A stretch of DNA of 64,000 bases from Apium graveolens (lineage: Eukaryota > Streptophyta > Magnoliopsida > Apiales > Apiaceae). The DNA lies in NCBI RefSeq assembly GCF_009905375.1, contig NC_133650.1, positions 176,402,623 through 176,466,622 on the forward strand, read 5' to 3'. A model generated the notes under the pieces. That model saw nothing but the letters and a program-made list of their open reading frames with translations. It was not told the origin of the DNA and did not search any database. The translations under genes and the position numbers were made by a program. How positions within the stretch are numbered: the first letter of the stretch is position 1; every line of letters begins with the position of its first letter. Positions 1 through 12,138 of the stretch are shown here, one piece after another.

Positions 1-1320
1 TTGAGGCTCTCATGGTAATCTCCATCTTGCAGTCCTTCAATCTTTTTATCATCAAACACAGCATGTATTGATTCCACAACAATGTTGGTTCTTAGATTGT
101 AGACTCTATATGCTTTACCAACAGCATATCCAACAAAAATTCCTTCATCTGCTTTAGCATCAAACTTCCCATTCTGATCAGTTTGATTTCTCAAGTTATA
201 ACATTTGCAGCCAAAGACATGAAGAAAATTTAGAGTTGGCTTCTTGTTCTTGAACAATTGATAGGGAGTCATGCATTTTGCTTGATTAATCAGAGAAATA
301 TTCTGAGTGTAGCATGCAGTATTTACAGCTTCAGCCCAGAAATATGTTGGTAATTTAGATTCTTCAAGCATTGTCCTGGCAGCTTCAATAAGTGATATGT
401 TCTTCCTTTTTACCACTCCATTTTGTTGTGGAGTTCTTGCTGCTGAAAACTCATGCAAAATCCCATATTCTTCATCAAATGCTCTCATGACAGAATTCTT
501 GAACTCGGTTCCATTGTCACTCCTGATTCTTCTAACTTTAAAATCAGGATGATAATTGACTTGCCTTATGTGATTGATGATGATTTCATTAGCCTCATCT
601 TTGGACTTTAGGAAATATGTCCAAGAGAACTTTGAGAAATCATCTACAATTACTAGGCAAAATCTTTTCCTTGAGATGGACAACACATTGACTGGTCCAA
701 ACAAATCCATGTGTAGCAGTTGCAAAGGTTCTTCAATTGTTGAATCAAACTTCTTTCTGAATGATGCTTTGATCTGCTTTCCTTTTTTGGCAGGCATCAC
801 ACAATCTATCCTTAGAAAACTCCACTTGAGGAATGCCTCTAACCAGTTCTTTCTTTACTATTTCATTCGTGGTCTTGAAGTTTAGATGGGATAGCTTCTT
901 GTGCTATAACCAACTTTCATCCTGACTTGCTTTGCTGAGAAGACAAGTAACAGATTCTGCATTTGATGAGTTAAAATCAGCTAGGTACACATTTCATTTT
1001 CTCACAACAGTGAGAACCACTTTGTTGCTCCTCTTGTTAGTCACAACACAGGTTTCTGAGTTGAAGGTTACTGAATTCACTTTATCACAAAACTGGCTGA
1101 TACTCAACATATTGTGCTTGAGACCATCCACTAAGGCAACCTCTTCAATGATAATATTGTCTTTTGAAATCAAGCCATATCCCACAGTATAACCCTTGTT
1201 GTCATCTCCAAAAGTAATACTTGGGCCAACTCTCTCCTTGAACTCTGTGAGCAGGGTAGAATCACCAGTCATGTGTCTTGAACAACCACTATCCAAGTAC
1301 CATAGATTCTTTCTATTTCC
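1..1320 (-). pseudogene. pol: Copia A1 pol: protease and integrase
   Basis: Minus-strand pol fragment. The longest open piece is 1326-994. It has the Copia protease active-site block LDSGCSRHMTGD and the sequence that leads to the GAG-pre-integrase domain. Further reading, across frame changes, gives the integrase core with DLFGPVN, IVDDFSKFSW, IRSDNGTEFKN and ARTPQQNGVV-like blocks, then the C-terminal part GYAVGKAYRVYNLRT near position 100. Reverse transcriptase would lie to the left of the window. Several stops and frameshifts interrupt it, so no functional product is expected. There is no ATG near the start in the protease frame, consistent with expression as a Gag-Pol fusion. Confidence 0.85.
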
Positions 1321-1358
1321 CTGCACACATCAAAATCGAATCAAGTTGATTTTGGCAC
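1321..1358 (-). other. A1 gag-pol spacer with GT-AG ends
   Basis: Thirty-eight nucleotides on the minus strand start with GTGCC after a TGG codon and end with TGTGTGCAG. The gag frame stops inside it with TGA. Skipping it would join TGG to GGA in the protease frame. The same 38-nt segment exists in A2 (58380-58417), and a 35-nt one in Copia C (38299-38333). Whether it is spliced, bypassed or untranslated cannot be told from sequence. Confidence 0.5.
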
Positions 1359-3711
1359 CCAAGTTTCCCTGGGTCCTACCTTGTTAGCTTTCTTTTTCTG
1401 TTTCTTAGGTTTGATCTCATTTGACTTGGGGATATCAGATTCATCCTTAGTCATTTGAGTTGAACCTTTCAAACCATTCATTATAGGAAATGGTATGCTA
1501 TTAGTAAACATGTTATTCTAGTAAGGCATGCTAAATGGCATTTGTGGCATACTAAATGCAGCATAATAAGGATTAGGTGAAAATGGCATATTAGCGAATT
1601 GTGCATTCATATTCTGTGTAGACATAGCATTCATAGGCATAGAAGGCATGGCATTCATGTTGGGAAAATGAGGTGGCACAGGTATGTAAGTAGGCATGAC
1701 AGTTTTGCAATTAATAGACAAATGATTTACACCACCACACTTGACACAGATTTTTCTTGGAGCATATTTATCAGGTGTGTAGTTGTTATGCTTGTTAATT
1801 CCTACTTTACCATTTCTATTATTTTTCCTTTTAGCCTATGTTTTAACCTCAATCTTTTCAAGTCTGTCACTCAATTGCTTGACAGTCATATGACCAACAT
1901 TAGCCTTTTTCTCCTTCTTAACTTGACTGGATTATCCCGGAACAAAATTCTTGGAAACTGATTCATATTTCTCATTTAACTTGACAAGTTTGGCTTTACT
2001 CACAGGCTTGCTCACAATCGGCGGATGATGATTTTTATCACTCGACGAATAACCCTTTTTGTTATCTAATGGATGAACCTCATCATCCGTCGAGTCTACA
2101 TCTATTAGCAATTCTTCAACCAAATTGGATTCCAGCTTCCCCTTATTCTTCTTCCAGGTTGCATCATAAAAGGACTCAATACCTTGAACTTTGGTGATTT
2201 GAGCATGAACATCTCTAGATGTTTTCCATGCCTTAATCACCTCCTGTTCTCGTTCAAGCTGCTTCTTCAAGGATCTCTTCTTTCTTCAAGGACTCGGTTA
2301 ATTCATCCTTAGCAATTTTACACTCAATTCTTAATTTTTCAAATTCAATGAACTGAGAGTCTAACACATTATTTCTCTCACTTAAAAACAAATTGTTTTC
2401 TTTGATTTTAGTATTTTCCTTAGTAAGAGACTTAAGTGTAACACGCAAATGATATAATTCTGTAGACATGTCATTTATAGCATCATTACACTCATCTTTA
2501 GATAAATGTGCAAGGTTAGTGGTGATTACCTGATTACTTGAAGAACTTGTCTCTGTTTCATCAGACTTGGCCATTTGGGCTAGATTGACATAGCTGACAT
2601 CTTCATCTTCATCCAGACCATCTGTTTCCCAGTCATTTTCTTGTGTAATGAAAGCCCTTTCCTTTTGTTTGAGCAACTCAAAGTATTTCTGTTTATAATC
2701 CACAGGTTCAAACCTTTTCTTGCTGGAATCTGACTTTCTACACTCACTGGAAAAGTGCCCTGCCAAGCCATATTTGAAACATTTGAATTTTGATTTATCC
2801 ACCATGTTTCTATTTGGCTTGGCTGCTCCAAATTTTTTCTTGAACTTGAGCTTGGAAAATCTTCTGGAAAGAAATGCTAGATGTTCATCAATATCTTCCA
2901 TGTCATCTTGGCTCAAAGAATCTTCATTTTCTGCTACCAGCCCCTTGCCCTTGTTTTCACAGACCTTTGAAGTTGACTCAACAGCTTCCATCTTCATCTC
3001 CTTCTCTTTCTCTAACTCAGCAACTAGTGTAATGGATCCTCCTTTCTTCTTTCCTCTCTCCATCCTCTCATCTTGCTCTATTTCAAGCTCATAAGTTTTC
3101 AGGATGCCATACAGTCTCTCCAAAGTAAACTCCTTGTAATCTTGAGAGTTTCTCAATGAGACTGTCATAGGTTTTGCATTCCTTTGGAAGAGATCTAAGG
3201 AATTTAAGATTAGAGTCTTTTGTCTGATAGACCCTTCCATACAATTTCAGAGCATTTAGTAGTTTTTGAAATCTACTAAAGATGTCAGTGAGAGACTCAC
3301 TATCTTCACTATGAAAGTGCTCATATTGCTGAATTAGCTGCTGCATCTTATTTTCCCTGACTTGTTCAGTGTCATCACAGATAATCTGTATTTTATCCCA
3401 AACTTCCTTGGCAGTTTTGCAATTGATGATGTTTTCAAACATGTCACCATCAACTCCATTGAACAGGATATTCATGGCCTTCTTATCTTTCCTGACTTGT
3501 TCAATATCAGGATCAGGCCATTCATGCCTTAGCTTGGGGAAAGATGGCTCATTTCCAGTTGCAGCTCTCATTGGTACATGAGGGCCTCTTTCTATGTAAT
3601 CTACATGGGCCTCATCTTGAGAAAGAAGTGAAGATGCATTTTTACCTTCCAGTGATGGTAATTGTCTTTATCCAGAAAAGGAATCTTGACTCCAACATCC
3701 TTCTTGTTCAT
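1359..3711 (-). pseudogene. gag: Copia A1 gag
   Basis: Minus-strand gag from the ATG at 3711-3709, 48 bases past the primer site. Visible parts in order are the N-terminal Gag domain (3571-3089, with INCKTAKEVWDKIQ), a zinc knuckle CFKYGLAGHFSSEC whose second Cys has become Tyr, a long coiled coil (about 2560-2200), a second intact knuckle CVKCGGVNHLSINC (about 1700-1750), and a Met/Pro/Asn-rich tail (1721-1518). A2 has CFKC at the first knuckle, so TGT to TAT is a mutation here. Frameshifts lie near 3640 and 3200 and several stops follow. The protein would coat the RNA genome and form the particle. Confidence 0.88.
2017..2094 (-). repeat. Family A motif array inside A1 gag
   Basis: Four copies, mostly decayed, of the CATCCGTCGAG motif lie near 2017, 2039, 2063 and 2084, about 22 bp apart. 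Only 2084-2094 is perfect. The array is in the same place in A2 gag (57613-57690), so it predates the split of the two copies. Confidence 0.65.
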
Positions 3712-3758
3712 CTTGATGTTCAATTGTGATCTTTAAACTCTTTATTTATCAAGAGCTT

Positions 3759-3770
3759 GCTCTGATACCA
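3759..3770 (-). promoter_or_regulatory. A1 primer binding site (tRNA-iMet)
   Basis: Read on the minus strand this is TGGTATCAGAGC, the complement of the plant initiator Met-tRNA 3' end. It lies two bases inside the LTR, where minus-strand DNA synthesis would be primed. Confidence 0.93.
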
Positions 3771-4154
3771 ATTGTTAGTCCCTAACAATGCAACAAGAAT
3801 TACAGAAGGGGGCTTGAATGGAATTCTTGAAACTTTTTCTTAGTTAAAAAAAATGTTCTAACTTAAAATATATATTTGTGTGAATTGATTTGCAGAGTAC
3901 GGAATAAAAACTTGGAATGAATCAAAACACAAGTAATTAAAAACACAAGTCTTTAAAAATTTTCTGGTGGATTTGAATGTAACCACCAGAGATATATATT
4001 ATATCAAGAGAACTCTGTGTAACAAGATTTGCTTACAGCTGCTTATAAATATGAACAACTAAGTCTCCAGAGAAATGCTAAAAATACAGCTTACAAATGT
4101 TTCTCTCAAATTTTTTTGCTTAGTGTTCTAGTTGTTCTATTTGCAACTTCTTGG

Positions 4155-4162
4155 TTTATATA
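4155..4162 (-). promoter_or_regulatory. A1 LTR TATA box
   Basis: TATATAAA on the minus strand, followed by CCAAG. The A2 LTR has the same box at 55551. It lies downstream of the motif array, so the array sits in U3 where enhancer or silencing elements would act. Confidence 0.7.
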
Positions 4163-4393
4163 TCACCAAGATTATAAAGTAATAAGACAAGATAATATAA
4201 CAAAAACCTATCAAGTCTAATATTATGCTGCTTCATTACTCTATTCCAGCATCTTTGAATATCTTCATAATAGCTTGGAAATAACAATGCTTCTTTGTTC
4301 TCTAAAACCCAGTTGAATAGGCTTCCACATTCCATTTGCATACACTCGATGCATGTGACTGTGTTGTTACTGTCAACAGATGTTTGAATTCTT

Positions 4394-4727
4394 TGTTCGT
4401 CGGGTTCATGATCATCCGTCGGGTTGCCTTGTTGATCATCCGTCGAGTGGCATTGTTGTTTATCCATCGGGTAGCTATCTGGCACTTGACTTTATTTCAT
4501 TTATGCAGAATTACAAGACATCATCTATGTACAATTAATCAACCTATTCTGCATATCTAGTTAAATTCAACATGACTTGAGTACTACTACAGAATCTAAA
4601 CAATGTGTATGCAGAAATGTGCTACAGACTTATTGTCACACAAGCTACTCACTCGATGGATAATAAATCATCATCCGTCAGGACTATATTGAGTCATCCG
4701 TCGAGACTATAATCCTTATCCGTCGAG
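4394..4727 (-). repeat. Family A motif arrays in A1 LTR
   Basis: Eight copies of the motif CATCCGTCGAG or near variants, seen on the plus strand at about 4394, 4413, 4438, 4461, 4652 (inverted, CTCGATGGATA), 4672, 4695 and 4717. Spacing inside clusters is about 19-25 bp. The two clusters match the two clusters of the A2 LTR, but the inner one has four units here and six in A2. Confidence 0.9.
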
Positions 4728-4794
4728 TGCTACATTTTTCACTAAGTAAAATCTACCAAGGTGTTTTGTTAATGAAATCATCAAGTTCACAACA

Positions 4795-5246
4795 TATTCA
4801 CAACATAGAAAAACACTGTAAAATGTAGATGTGAAATTCTTGTACTTTGCACAGATTATTTTTTCAATATATAACTCAGGTGGAAAGTCAAAAATAAACC
4901 ACCTGATATTTTAAATAATGTGTTCTTATTTCACTTTAGCAATTGGTCAAAATGAAAAGGTTGAAATTGTAATTTGTATTCAACCCCCCCCCCCCGTCTA
5001 CATGTTACTCGTATATTGAATGTTTATAAATAATAATAGTAATTCTGAAGATGATTATGGAAATTATGTAGACAACGAAGGAGAAAAAGCTAGTTAACCA
5101 GTCAATTATGTGTATGAAGATCCACCTTAAAACAGAAACTCACCTGAATTTGATAGCACAAACTCAGGGGGGAAAGAGGCGATAGTTCTACAATTCATGC
5201 AATGGATGAAAGAAATGTGGACACTTCTAGTCAACAAAATCATCAC
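4795..5246 (+). mobile_element. Copia remnant, LTR tail and pol linker (probably D1)
   Basis: Between A1 and Gypsy I. Positions 4795 to about 5012 look like the tail of a plus-strand Copia LTR: ATTCAA, a run of 12 C (4984-4995), then TGTTACTCG, as at the 3' end of other Copia LTRs here. No primer site follows. The rest contains AAACTCAGGGGGG, resembling the integrase-RT linker of A2 (near 60025), so gag, protease and integrase seem deleted. Assignment to the D1 element, whose pol tail reappears at 12139, is an inference from order and strand. Confidence 0.4.
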
Positions 5247-8200
5247 TGTAATAACTCAAATTTTTGAGACTTTGTAAAAAGTTTGATGAATAGTAACCCT
5301 GACAATCGTGGATAACTTTTTATCCCACACTATGTTGTGCATGGGAAAATTAGTGTCTGAGTTGATAACATGATTACATGTACAAAATACGTGTATGTAA
5401 ACGCTATTAGTTTTCGAAGAAAACAAACTTTAAAAAACGACCGTATCTATGAACCATCAAGGAATACGAGAATCACGATATAATTATAAATCTAAAATCC
5501 TACAAATTTAAACCCAAGTACGAGGCTTCAAAATGTAAAGGACGTATAAGAAAGGATTTACCCCGTGAGCCGCTTACGAAGGTTTAATACGAAAATAAAT
5601 AAGAGACCAAGCGAACGCGTAAGCGAATAAATAAATATATCAAGCCATGTTAACCATGCAAACTAACTAAGGTAATAAAGTAACCATGGTTAATAACCAA
5701 ATAGTAACTAACCTAACAAGAATAGTAACCAAGCTAGTGCATAGTAACCTAGCTAAGTAAATAGTAACATGAATAATGGTGAGAGTACTTAGCTAGCAAC
5801 TAGCCTTGATCATGAGCTAACCTAGCAAGATTGTAATATAATTTCTTGTACTAGAAGTTATATACATACATAAACATATTATTACACAAGAAGCATCCAA
5901 GTAACCAATAAAATTATCTCTTCTCTTTTATCAAAAAGCTCAATTCGGCTATTTCCAAAAAGAAGGAGAAATCAATTTCCAAAACTCCCCTTCAAGCCAT
6001 GGAAAAATTCTATAATTAGTTCCTAAGCTCCCTACATACTAAATTAAGGTAAGATAAATTTTAGAGAGCATTTAATTAAGGTTTTAATGGTGAAATAATT
6101 CCATAAAAGTGATGATGAATAGTGTAATATAGTAACTTTTCTTGGTTTCTTGATTTTCATGGATTGATTTAGGGTTCTTAAACTCACCCAAGCATCCCCA
6201 AGATTTCAACATCAAGGAGAACACATCCCAAACTTTCAATAAAGGAATAAATCCTTAACCAAACTTTATTTAAGGTTAAAGTTTTAAGAAAATCAAAGAT
6301 CTTAGTTGTAAACCTAGTTTAGGTAGTTGTTTTGTTATTTTCGTAATATTTAGTTAATAAGCTACTAAAGTTGTTATTGTTGCCTCAAGAACATGATCTT
6401 ATTGAGAGGATTTACTGTTGAGATGATGGTATGGTGATTGTTGATGGTTGGTTAATGATTTAGAGCGTAAACGAAACTAGGATCGTAGTCGTAACGTCGT
6501 TAAAATGAATAAATCGTAACCATAAGTTTTTTGCCGAATTACAGAACGTATAAACTGTAGATTATTGAAAAATAAGACTTTATTATGATAGAAAATGTTA
6601 TGTGGATCGTTTAGGTGCTTGAATTTCTTAATTTCGATGTACAAATCAAAAGTTATGATCATTTTAGTAAAAACAATTTACGCTGTAAAACTGCTACGAA
6701 TTACGAATTTTGGAAATAGAAATGATCGAATTAAGAATATTCAAAAATCTTGAAATTTTTACGAAGAGTAAGAAATAGAGTTTATTAACTAACATAAAAT
6801 TTTCAAGTAAAAATATAGTTTTTTTCAATTTTATAAAAATGTCGGAGTCGAGACCGCGCAAATAGAAACCCTTATCGAGAGGGGAGCCGAGGGACGAAAT
6901 GTAAAAGATATTAATGGACATGAGGGATTTCAAAAAGAAAGCGAATATGACAAGTACTTGTACTTATTGGAATAATAAGAGTAAAGTGAGTTGCATGAAC
7001 GATTAATAAGTATCGCGTATGTACAAGTAACGATAAATATGAACGGAATATAATAAAATGATAATTGTGTATAATTATAGATTTCCGGGCGAACCTTAGT
7101 GCACCATCCACTTCAAAGTACCCAGGCAAGTTTACGAACCCGACTCCATATACTGTTGTGTTGTGAAAACTTGTTTTCGTACAAATGTCATGTTTGCCAT
7201 GTTAATAACGATTGAGTTACGATGTATATATCCTAGTATATTTTAGCGCTTCCGCGTGATGTATAAATCATAAGACCGAGAGTTGGTCGGAGTTATAAAA
7301 TAAAAACCCGGGAACCATCCCGGTGATGTTTTGGACGATCAAAAGTCTGTACTTATTTTATTCTAAGGGACTCGATGTCCACTTGCGAAGTATTAAATAC
7401 CTCGAATTTGATTTAAAGCAATTTCTAGAGATCGTATTCCCTTAACTCTATTTAACTACTCGAACAATGAATAATATTTCGGATATTCATTTTAATAGAA
7501 GAAGTATTCTCCGGTAGTTATTTATTTCAAACTCAATTATTTATATTTAATAAAGATTACTTTAGTTATTTAAACAAAAATTAGTTGAGGAATATTATTT
7601 CAAATATTCTTTTAAAAACATAATTATTCGAGGTTTAATTATTTATTAATTATCATTTAATTATAAAATATTTATTAAATAATTTAATATGATTTAAAAT
7701 TCATAAAACCTATTTTAAAATATTTTCTGAGTTTCAAAAAATTATTTTAATCCTTTTGGATCGTCGAAAATATTATCTCGACATATTTTAAATAGTTTGA
7801 TTATAGTTTCAAAAAAAACTCCCCCTTATTTATTTATCTGTCGACAGCGGTCAACTCTCATTATCTTAGTACTTCCTCCGAAAATTCTCGGAAGTACCTA
7901 TATACATATATGAGATGAGTTGTTTCTATCAACAAGCAAAACGCTTGAGGAACTTCGAAATAATTCAAGTTTCATTTTTATTATAAGCTTCTTCAAAGGA
8001 CAAGGAGGGTCGACTTTAGTACTATATGTACTGGAGCGACTAATGGTGTGCTACATGTAAACATGTGAAGTATGTGGAAAGCCTGGATGCATGGGTCACA
8101 CATAATATGCCCGAATGCGGCAAGGGTGACAACTAGATGTATGGGAGTCGTCTTTCTACTAGTAGAAAAGGTTACATATTTCCGTTATACGATTGATCAT

Positions 8201-8950
8201 CGTAGGCGGTGGCTCCGATGAATGTCCTATATTCTTCCAATTGGAATTTTGATGCAATATCGTAACCCAAGCCTAGGTACTGGGTTTACCATTAAGGTAT
8301 TTGCAGGTTAATAAGTCAATAAAAGAATTATTTTTAAAGAAAGTGTGTATCACCAAGAAAAACTATATTTAATAAACTTAATTATTGTATATGGAATCAG
8401 ACATGAATTTCTCATACAGTCCTTTCATACTGTACATTATTATGTTGCGTATTATAGCTCACACTTGTTTTCATAAATTGACACAACACAACAATGAATC
8501 AAGATGCCTATCATGAAACTCACGGCCAGGAAACGGGTAGGAAATGACTAGTTGTTTCGTAGGATGTTTGGTGTAGTAACTCAGGTAGATCGAATAAGTT
8601 AGATTGATTTTCAGTTGTTTGTAGTCCAGCTTATTTACAAGTATGACTTATGCAAGATAATAATGAAGAAACGTATATTTGGCCTCCGGTCTAACTTTAA
8701 ATAAAGGTTACACCCGTGGTAAGACTTAATCACTGTTGGGACTATAATATTTATCACTTTGGGGATTGATACACTCTAGTAATGAATTGTTTATTTCCAA
8801 GACAATAACCTATAAGTGTGTGTGTGTCTTGATAAGTGTGGGGTCATAAATGTGTGAGTATTTATATATTATTGTACGAGATAAGTGTTATAAAGGATTG
8901 AAGATGGTGTGGCCTCCTAGATTCCTGACCCCGAATTTTGGGGCGCCACA
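5247..8950 (+). repeat. Gypsy I 5' LTR
   Basis: About 3.7 kb, starting TGTAATAACTCAAATTTTTG and ending GGGGCGCCACA just before the primer site. The ends are TG and CA. It is AT-rich, with many poly(A/T) stretches in 7400-7800. Short ORFs on both strands inside it show no similarity to known domains, and I regard them as chance. Because the 3' LTR is missing, the insertion age cannot be estimated. Confidence 0.88.
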
Positions 8951-8954
8951 GAAA

Positions 8955-8966
8955 TGGTATCAGAGC
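8955..8966 (+). promoter_or_regulatory. Gypsy I primer binding site (tRNA-iMet)
   Basis: TGGTATCAGAGC, a perfect match to the initiator Met-tRNA 3' end complement, four bases after the LTR end. Confidence 0.92.
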
Positions 8967-9131
8967 CTTAGGTTATCAAATTTTAGAAACGATAGGATAT
9001 AAAATACGTGGACATAAGAATAATAATAATCAATTGGAACTCAAGTCGAGTTCATCGTCAAACTACATGGGTAGTCTTGATAGTTTTACCCTCAAGGGAA
9101 TTTTGACTCAAAGTTAGTAACACCTTGCCTA

Positions 9132-9798
9132 TTGTGTCAGGTACCGGTGGAGCTTATGGGGGAGGTTGACCATGTTGAGTATGTTATGGCCCCTAAGCGC
9201 GAACCTACTCCCAAGCCGGAGGACCCACCTATTGATGAGTCAAATGATGACCCTATCGAGGATCCCCCGGAGGAGGAGACTGACTTCCCTACCCCTATAG
9301 CTGATGATGTTGAGGTGCCCCAGAGCGATGGCGTTGACTGGACATACATAGAGATGTACCCTCTCCCGACCGTTCACCCTCCCATACCCCACCCAGGGAT
9401 GCTGAGCCCTTTTTCCTATACTGATGAGGACGAGGATGACTAGATGGAGGCACAGACCTATGAGATTCATGACATATCCTCCAGTGACCATATATGTAGT
9501 CGTGCATGACTGGAATGTGGCTCAGCTTAATACTGAGATCACCGTGGTATCTGCCCGCATTGTGGAGCTACGACAGGCGCTGACCGCCAAGAGAGCTATT
9601 AGGCTAGGCTACCCTGGGGACTTCAGAGCAGCTTCCCCAGCTATAGGTCTCCAGGAGATTGATGGGATTGAGCTCCGTACTCGAGTGCAGATGAGGATGA
9701 CGATGATGGGAGGATACATTCCAGTTGTTGATGCTGAGCTGATGCTAGCAGGAGCGATGAGGAGGGTTCGAGATCTCACGTGCGGTGACTCATACTGA
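9132..9798 (+). pseudogene. Gypsy I pre-gag ORF, acidic and proline-rich
   Basis: Two overlapping open frames (9132-9443 and 9424-9798) lie between the primer site and gag. The first is strongly acidic and proline-rich (PKPEDPPIDESNDDPIEDPP) and ends in TDEDEDD. The second contains a heptad-like helix (AQLNTEITVVSARIVELRQ). A frame change joins them, so this was probably one protein of about 210 residues. Gypsy III has an analogous ORF in the same place (44730-45190), and Gypsy II a short acidic one (17640-17855). I do not recognise a family. Extra ORFs before gag are known in some plant Gypsy lineages. From 9799 to 10167 I see only an AT-rich leader. Confidence 0.55.
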
Positions 9799-10167
9799 GA
9801 GACCAGTGACGACATATGGACCTTTTATAGGGCTGGGTGACTTATCACCAATTTTTTTAGGATATCTAGTAGTAGATAGCATTCCTAGCCCATCAGGGTA
9901 CCCGATGTATGTATTTGTATTTTAGTATTCAGGATTATATAGTTGATGTCTTGTATTCAACACCACATATGGATTTGGATGGTTGTTATTCTCTCAAGAT
10001 ATAGTCTCCCTTTGATATATTATCTAGCAGTTATTAAGAAATTGTAATACCATATTATTGCACTTTGATAGAAGCATGCTAAATATTTAAATAACATGCT
10101 TACCTACAAATGAATTACTCCAAATGTAAAAATATGCAACTGTATTGACATCATTTTCATTTTCAGA

Positions 10168-11240
10168 ATGATGTCACCCCGTAGAAGAGGAATCAGGGCA
10201 CAACCCGCAGAGTCTGTCAATCCATGACAAAATGAACCTAACCATATAGTGAATGAGGAAAGTGAAGAGGAGCTAGACTTTAATGAGTTTGATGAACCAA
10301 CGGCCCCTTCCACCACAGCCACATGTTGTCCAAAAAACTACTACTACCGTCTTCAGAGCTTTTAAGCCTTTCAAATCCCCGGAGTATTTAGGATCTGCCG
10401 ACCCCGTTGAGGCACGAGCCTGGCTTAAGGAAATAGAAAAATCCTTCGAGATACTAGGTGTTGAAGAGCGATACAAGACCATATTCACCTCTTACATGCT
10501 GAAGGGGGAAGCTAACTACTGGTGGGAATCTAAGAGAAACCTCAAGAATGATGTTATGATCCCATGGGATAGATTTACCCGTTATTCCTAGACAAATACT
10601 TCCCTAGGTTCATGGAGACTCAAATGGAGATCAAGTTTCGAGAGCTGAAATAAGATATAATGACTTTGGCGGAGTACGAGGCCAAGTTAACTGAGCTGTC
10701 ACGGTTTGTACCGGAATTTGTGAATATTGAAGAGAAGAAGGCACAGAGGTTTTAGCTTGTTCTGAAACAGTGGATCCAGAACCGAGTAGCAATGCTAGAA
10801 CTGAGAGATTATGCCACCTTAGTGCAGAAAGCCTCGATTATTGAAGCAGGTAGTGAACAGAGTTTGAAAGAGAAGGAAAGTAGGAAAAAAAAGATAGGAA
10901 GTCAAGGAGGAGGAGGAACCGGAAATAGTTGCGTTACGAGCAGGTTCGTCAGGGTAGTGGTGTCCCAACCTGCGAGAGGCCCCGGATTTAGAAAATCCCC
11001 AAGTGAGAGCGTTGGCCAGGGCGGATGACCATCTAGGGCGACATTTCACATCCAACCCCATGCCCCTATACCATAATGTTGAATATTTGGAAAAAGATAC
11101 CTCAGAGTGTGTGTCCAGGCGAGAGCCCCTTTGAAATGCTTCAAGTGCAACCAACCAGGACACCTTGCCCCAAGTTGCCCCCTAACAGGAATGACATATT
11201 TCTAGTGTGTAAAAATAGGGAACATAAGGAAGGATTGCCC
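10168..11240 (+). pseudogene. gag: Gypsy I gag
   Basis: Gag starts at ATG 10168 (MMSPRRRG). The retrotransposon gag domain is seen in 10283-10591 (EYLGSADPVEARAWLKEIEK, then YMLKGEANYWWESKR) and, after a frameshift near 10580, in FLDKYFPRFMETQMEIKFREL and ELSRFVPEFVNIEEKKAQRF. In-frame stops there fit CAA or CAG turned to TAA or TAG. The C-terminal basic region and zinc-knuckle region (10900-11240) are badly broken. It is homologous to Gypsy III gag. Confidence 0.85.
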
Positions 11241-11299
11241 ACCAACCGACCACCGGCTTCAGGAATAAGCAGAGCCGCTTCAAACCGGCCCCCAGCTGC

Positions 11300-12138
11300 C
11301 AGGACTTTCAACATGACCGCTCAGGATGCTGTCCGGAACACTGATGTAGTAGCAGGTACCCTTCTGTTAAATTCCGAACATGCAAATGTCTTATTTGATT
11401 CTGGATCAACCAAGTCTTTTATATCTCAAAATTTTGCTAAAAAGTTAAATCTTAATGTTGTACCCTTACGTGAGGTATTACAAGTACAAATAGCAAATCG
11501 AGAAATCATTCATGTAAATCAAGTACACCTTAGATGCAAGTTAAAACTAGATTGGAATGTCTTTAAGGTTTAGTTAATCTCATTTGCATTAGGAGAATTT
11601 GATGTGATCCTAGGAATGGACTAGTTATCCAGTAATGGAGAGTAGATAGATTGTAAGCGAAAGAAGGTAAGGATAAGAGTGCAAAATGGAAAGGAGATAG
11701 TGTTTAAAGGTCAACGACAGACCCTGAAATTTTTGACCATGATTCAGGCTAAGAGATTGTTAAAGAAAGGTAACGAGGCCTACTTGGCTTATATGATGGA
11801 TACTAAGAAGGGAGTTCCCAACATACAGGACATACCCATAGTAAACGAATTCGAGGATGTGTTTCCAGAGAACTTACCAGGAGTGCCTCCCGAAAGAGAC
11901 ATAGAATTATCCATAGAATTAGCACCAAGGATGACACCAGTATCTAAGCCCCCCTATAGGATGGCCCCGGTTGAGATGAAGGAACTAGCTTCTCAACTGC
12001 AAGAATTGTTAGATAATGGGATGATAAGTACCAGTGTGTCACCATGAGGTGAACCAGTGTTGTTTGTAAAGAAAAAGGATGGTAGTTTGAGATTATGCAT
12101 AGATTACCGAGAGTTGAACAAGCTGAGCATCAAGAATC
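11300..12138 (+). pseudogene. pol: Gypsy I pol: protease and N-terminal RT
   Basis: A protease-like segment has NTDVVAGTLLLNSEHANVLF followed by the catalytic DSGSTKSFIS (about 11390-11420). The stop after VFKV at 11571 is followed in frame by the expected GEFDVIL and G-M-D blocks. RT begins with VNEFEDVFPENLPGVPPERD (about 11844-11900) and SKPPYRMAPVEMKEL, then [19 protein letters not shown]. Stops at about 11571, 11622, 11643 and 12045 each fit a C-to-T or G-to-A change in a Gln or Trp codon. It is cut at 12138. Confidence 0.85.

Larger units (their letters stand above)
1..4794 (-). mobile_element. Copia A1, SIRE-like LTR retrotransposon, 5' part
   Basis: Minus-strand element. In its own 5'-to-3' order it shows an LTR, a tRNA-iMet primer site, gag, then protease and integrase, and it runs off the left edge of the window inside the integrase C-terminal part. 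It belongs to the same family as A2 (54925 onward): LTR, gag and pol align along their whole shared length. A long gag with a coiled coil and the pol features of A2 suggest the SIRE/Maximus lineage. The outer LTR end at 4794 abuts a different sequence, so A1 inserted there; the matching TSD lies outside the window. Gag and pol are broken by frameshifts and stops. Confidence 0.9.
3773..4794 (-). repeat. A1 5' LTR
   Basis: A 1022-bp LTR which on the minus strand starts TGTTGTGAACTTGATG and ends GGGACTAACA. It aligns with the 1012-bp LTR of A2 (54925-55936). It has a U3 rich in the family A motif, a TATA box, and a C-rich stretch before the end. The two LTRs differ mainly in the number of motif units. 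Confidence 0.92.
5247..12138 (+). mobile_element. Gypsy I, Tekay-like chromovirus, 3' truncated
   Basis: Plus-strand Gypsy element: 5' LTR, primer site, pre-gag ORF, gag, protease and the first part of RT. It ends abruptly at about 12138 in the RT motif [14 protein letters not shown] and the next base starts a Copia pol tail. No 3' LTR is present. The sequence before the LTR (ATCAC, 5242-5246) would be one TSD copy. It is closely related to Gypsy III by the LTR end GGGCGCCACA and by Gag and RT similarity. All coding parts carry stops and frameshifts. Confidence 0.88.

Noticed and set aside
1196..1387. Plus-strand ORFs across 574-3729
   Set aside because: They are antisense shadows of the A1 gag and pol frames.
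3759..3770. tRNA gene fragments suggested by TGGTATCAGAGC matches
   Set aside because: Only 12 bases next to LTR ends; these are primer binding sites.
4984..4995. Run of 12 C as an assembly or regulatory oddity
   Set aside because: C-rich tracts are usual just before the end of these Copia LTRs (also near 49194 inverted and 55895).
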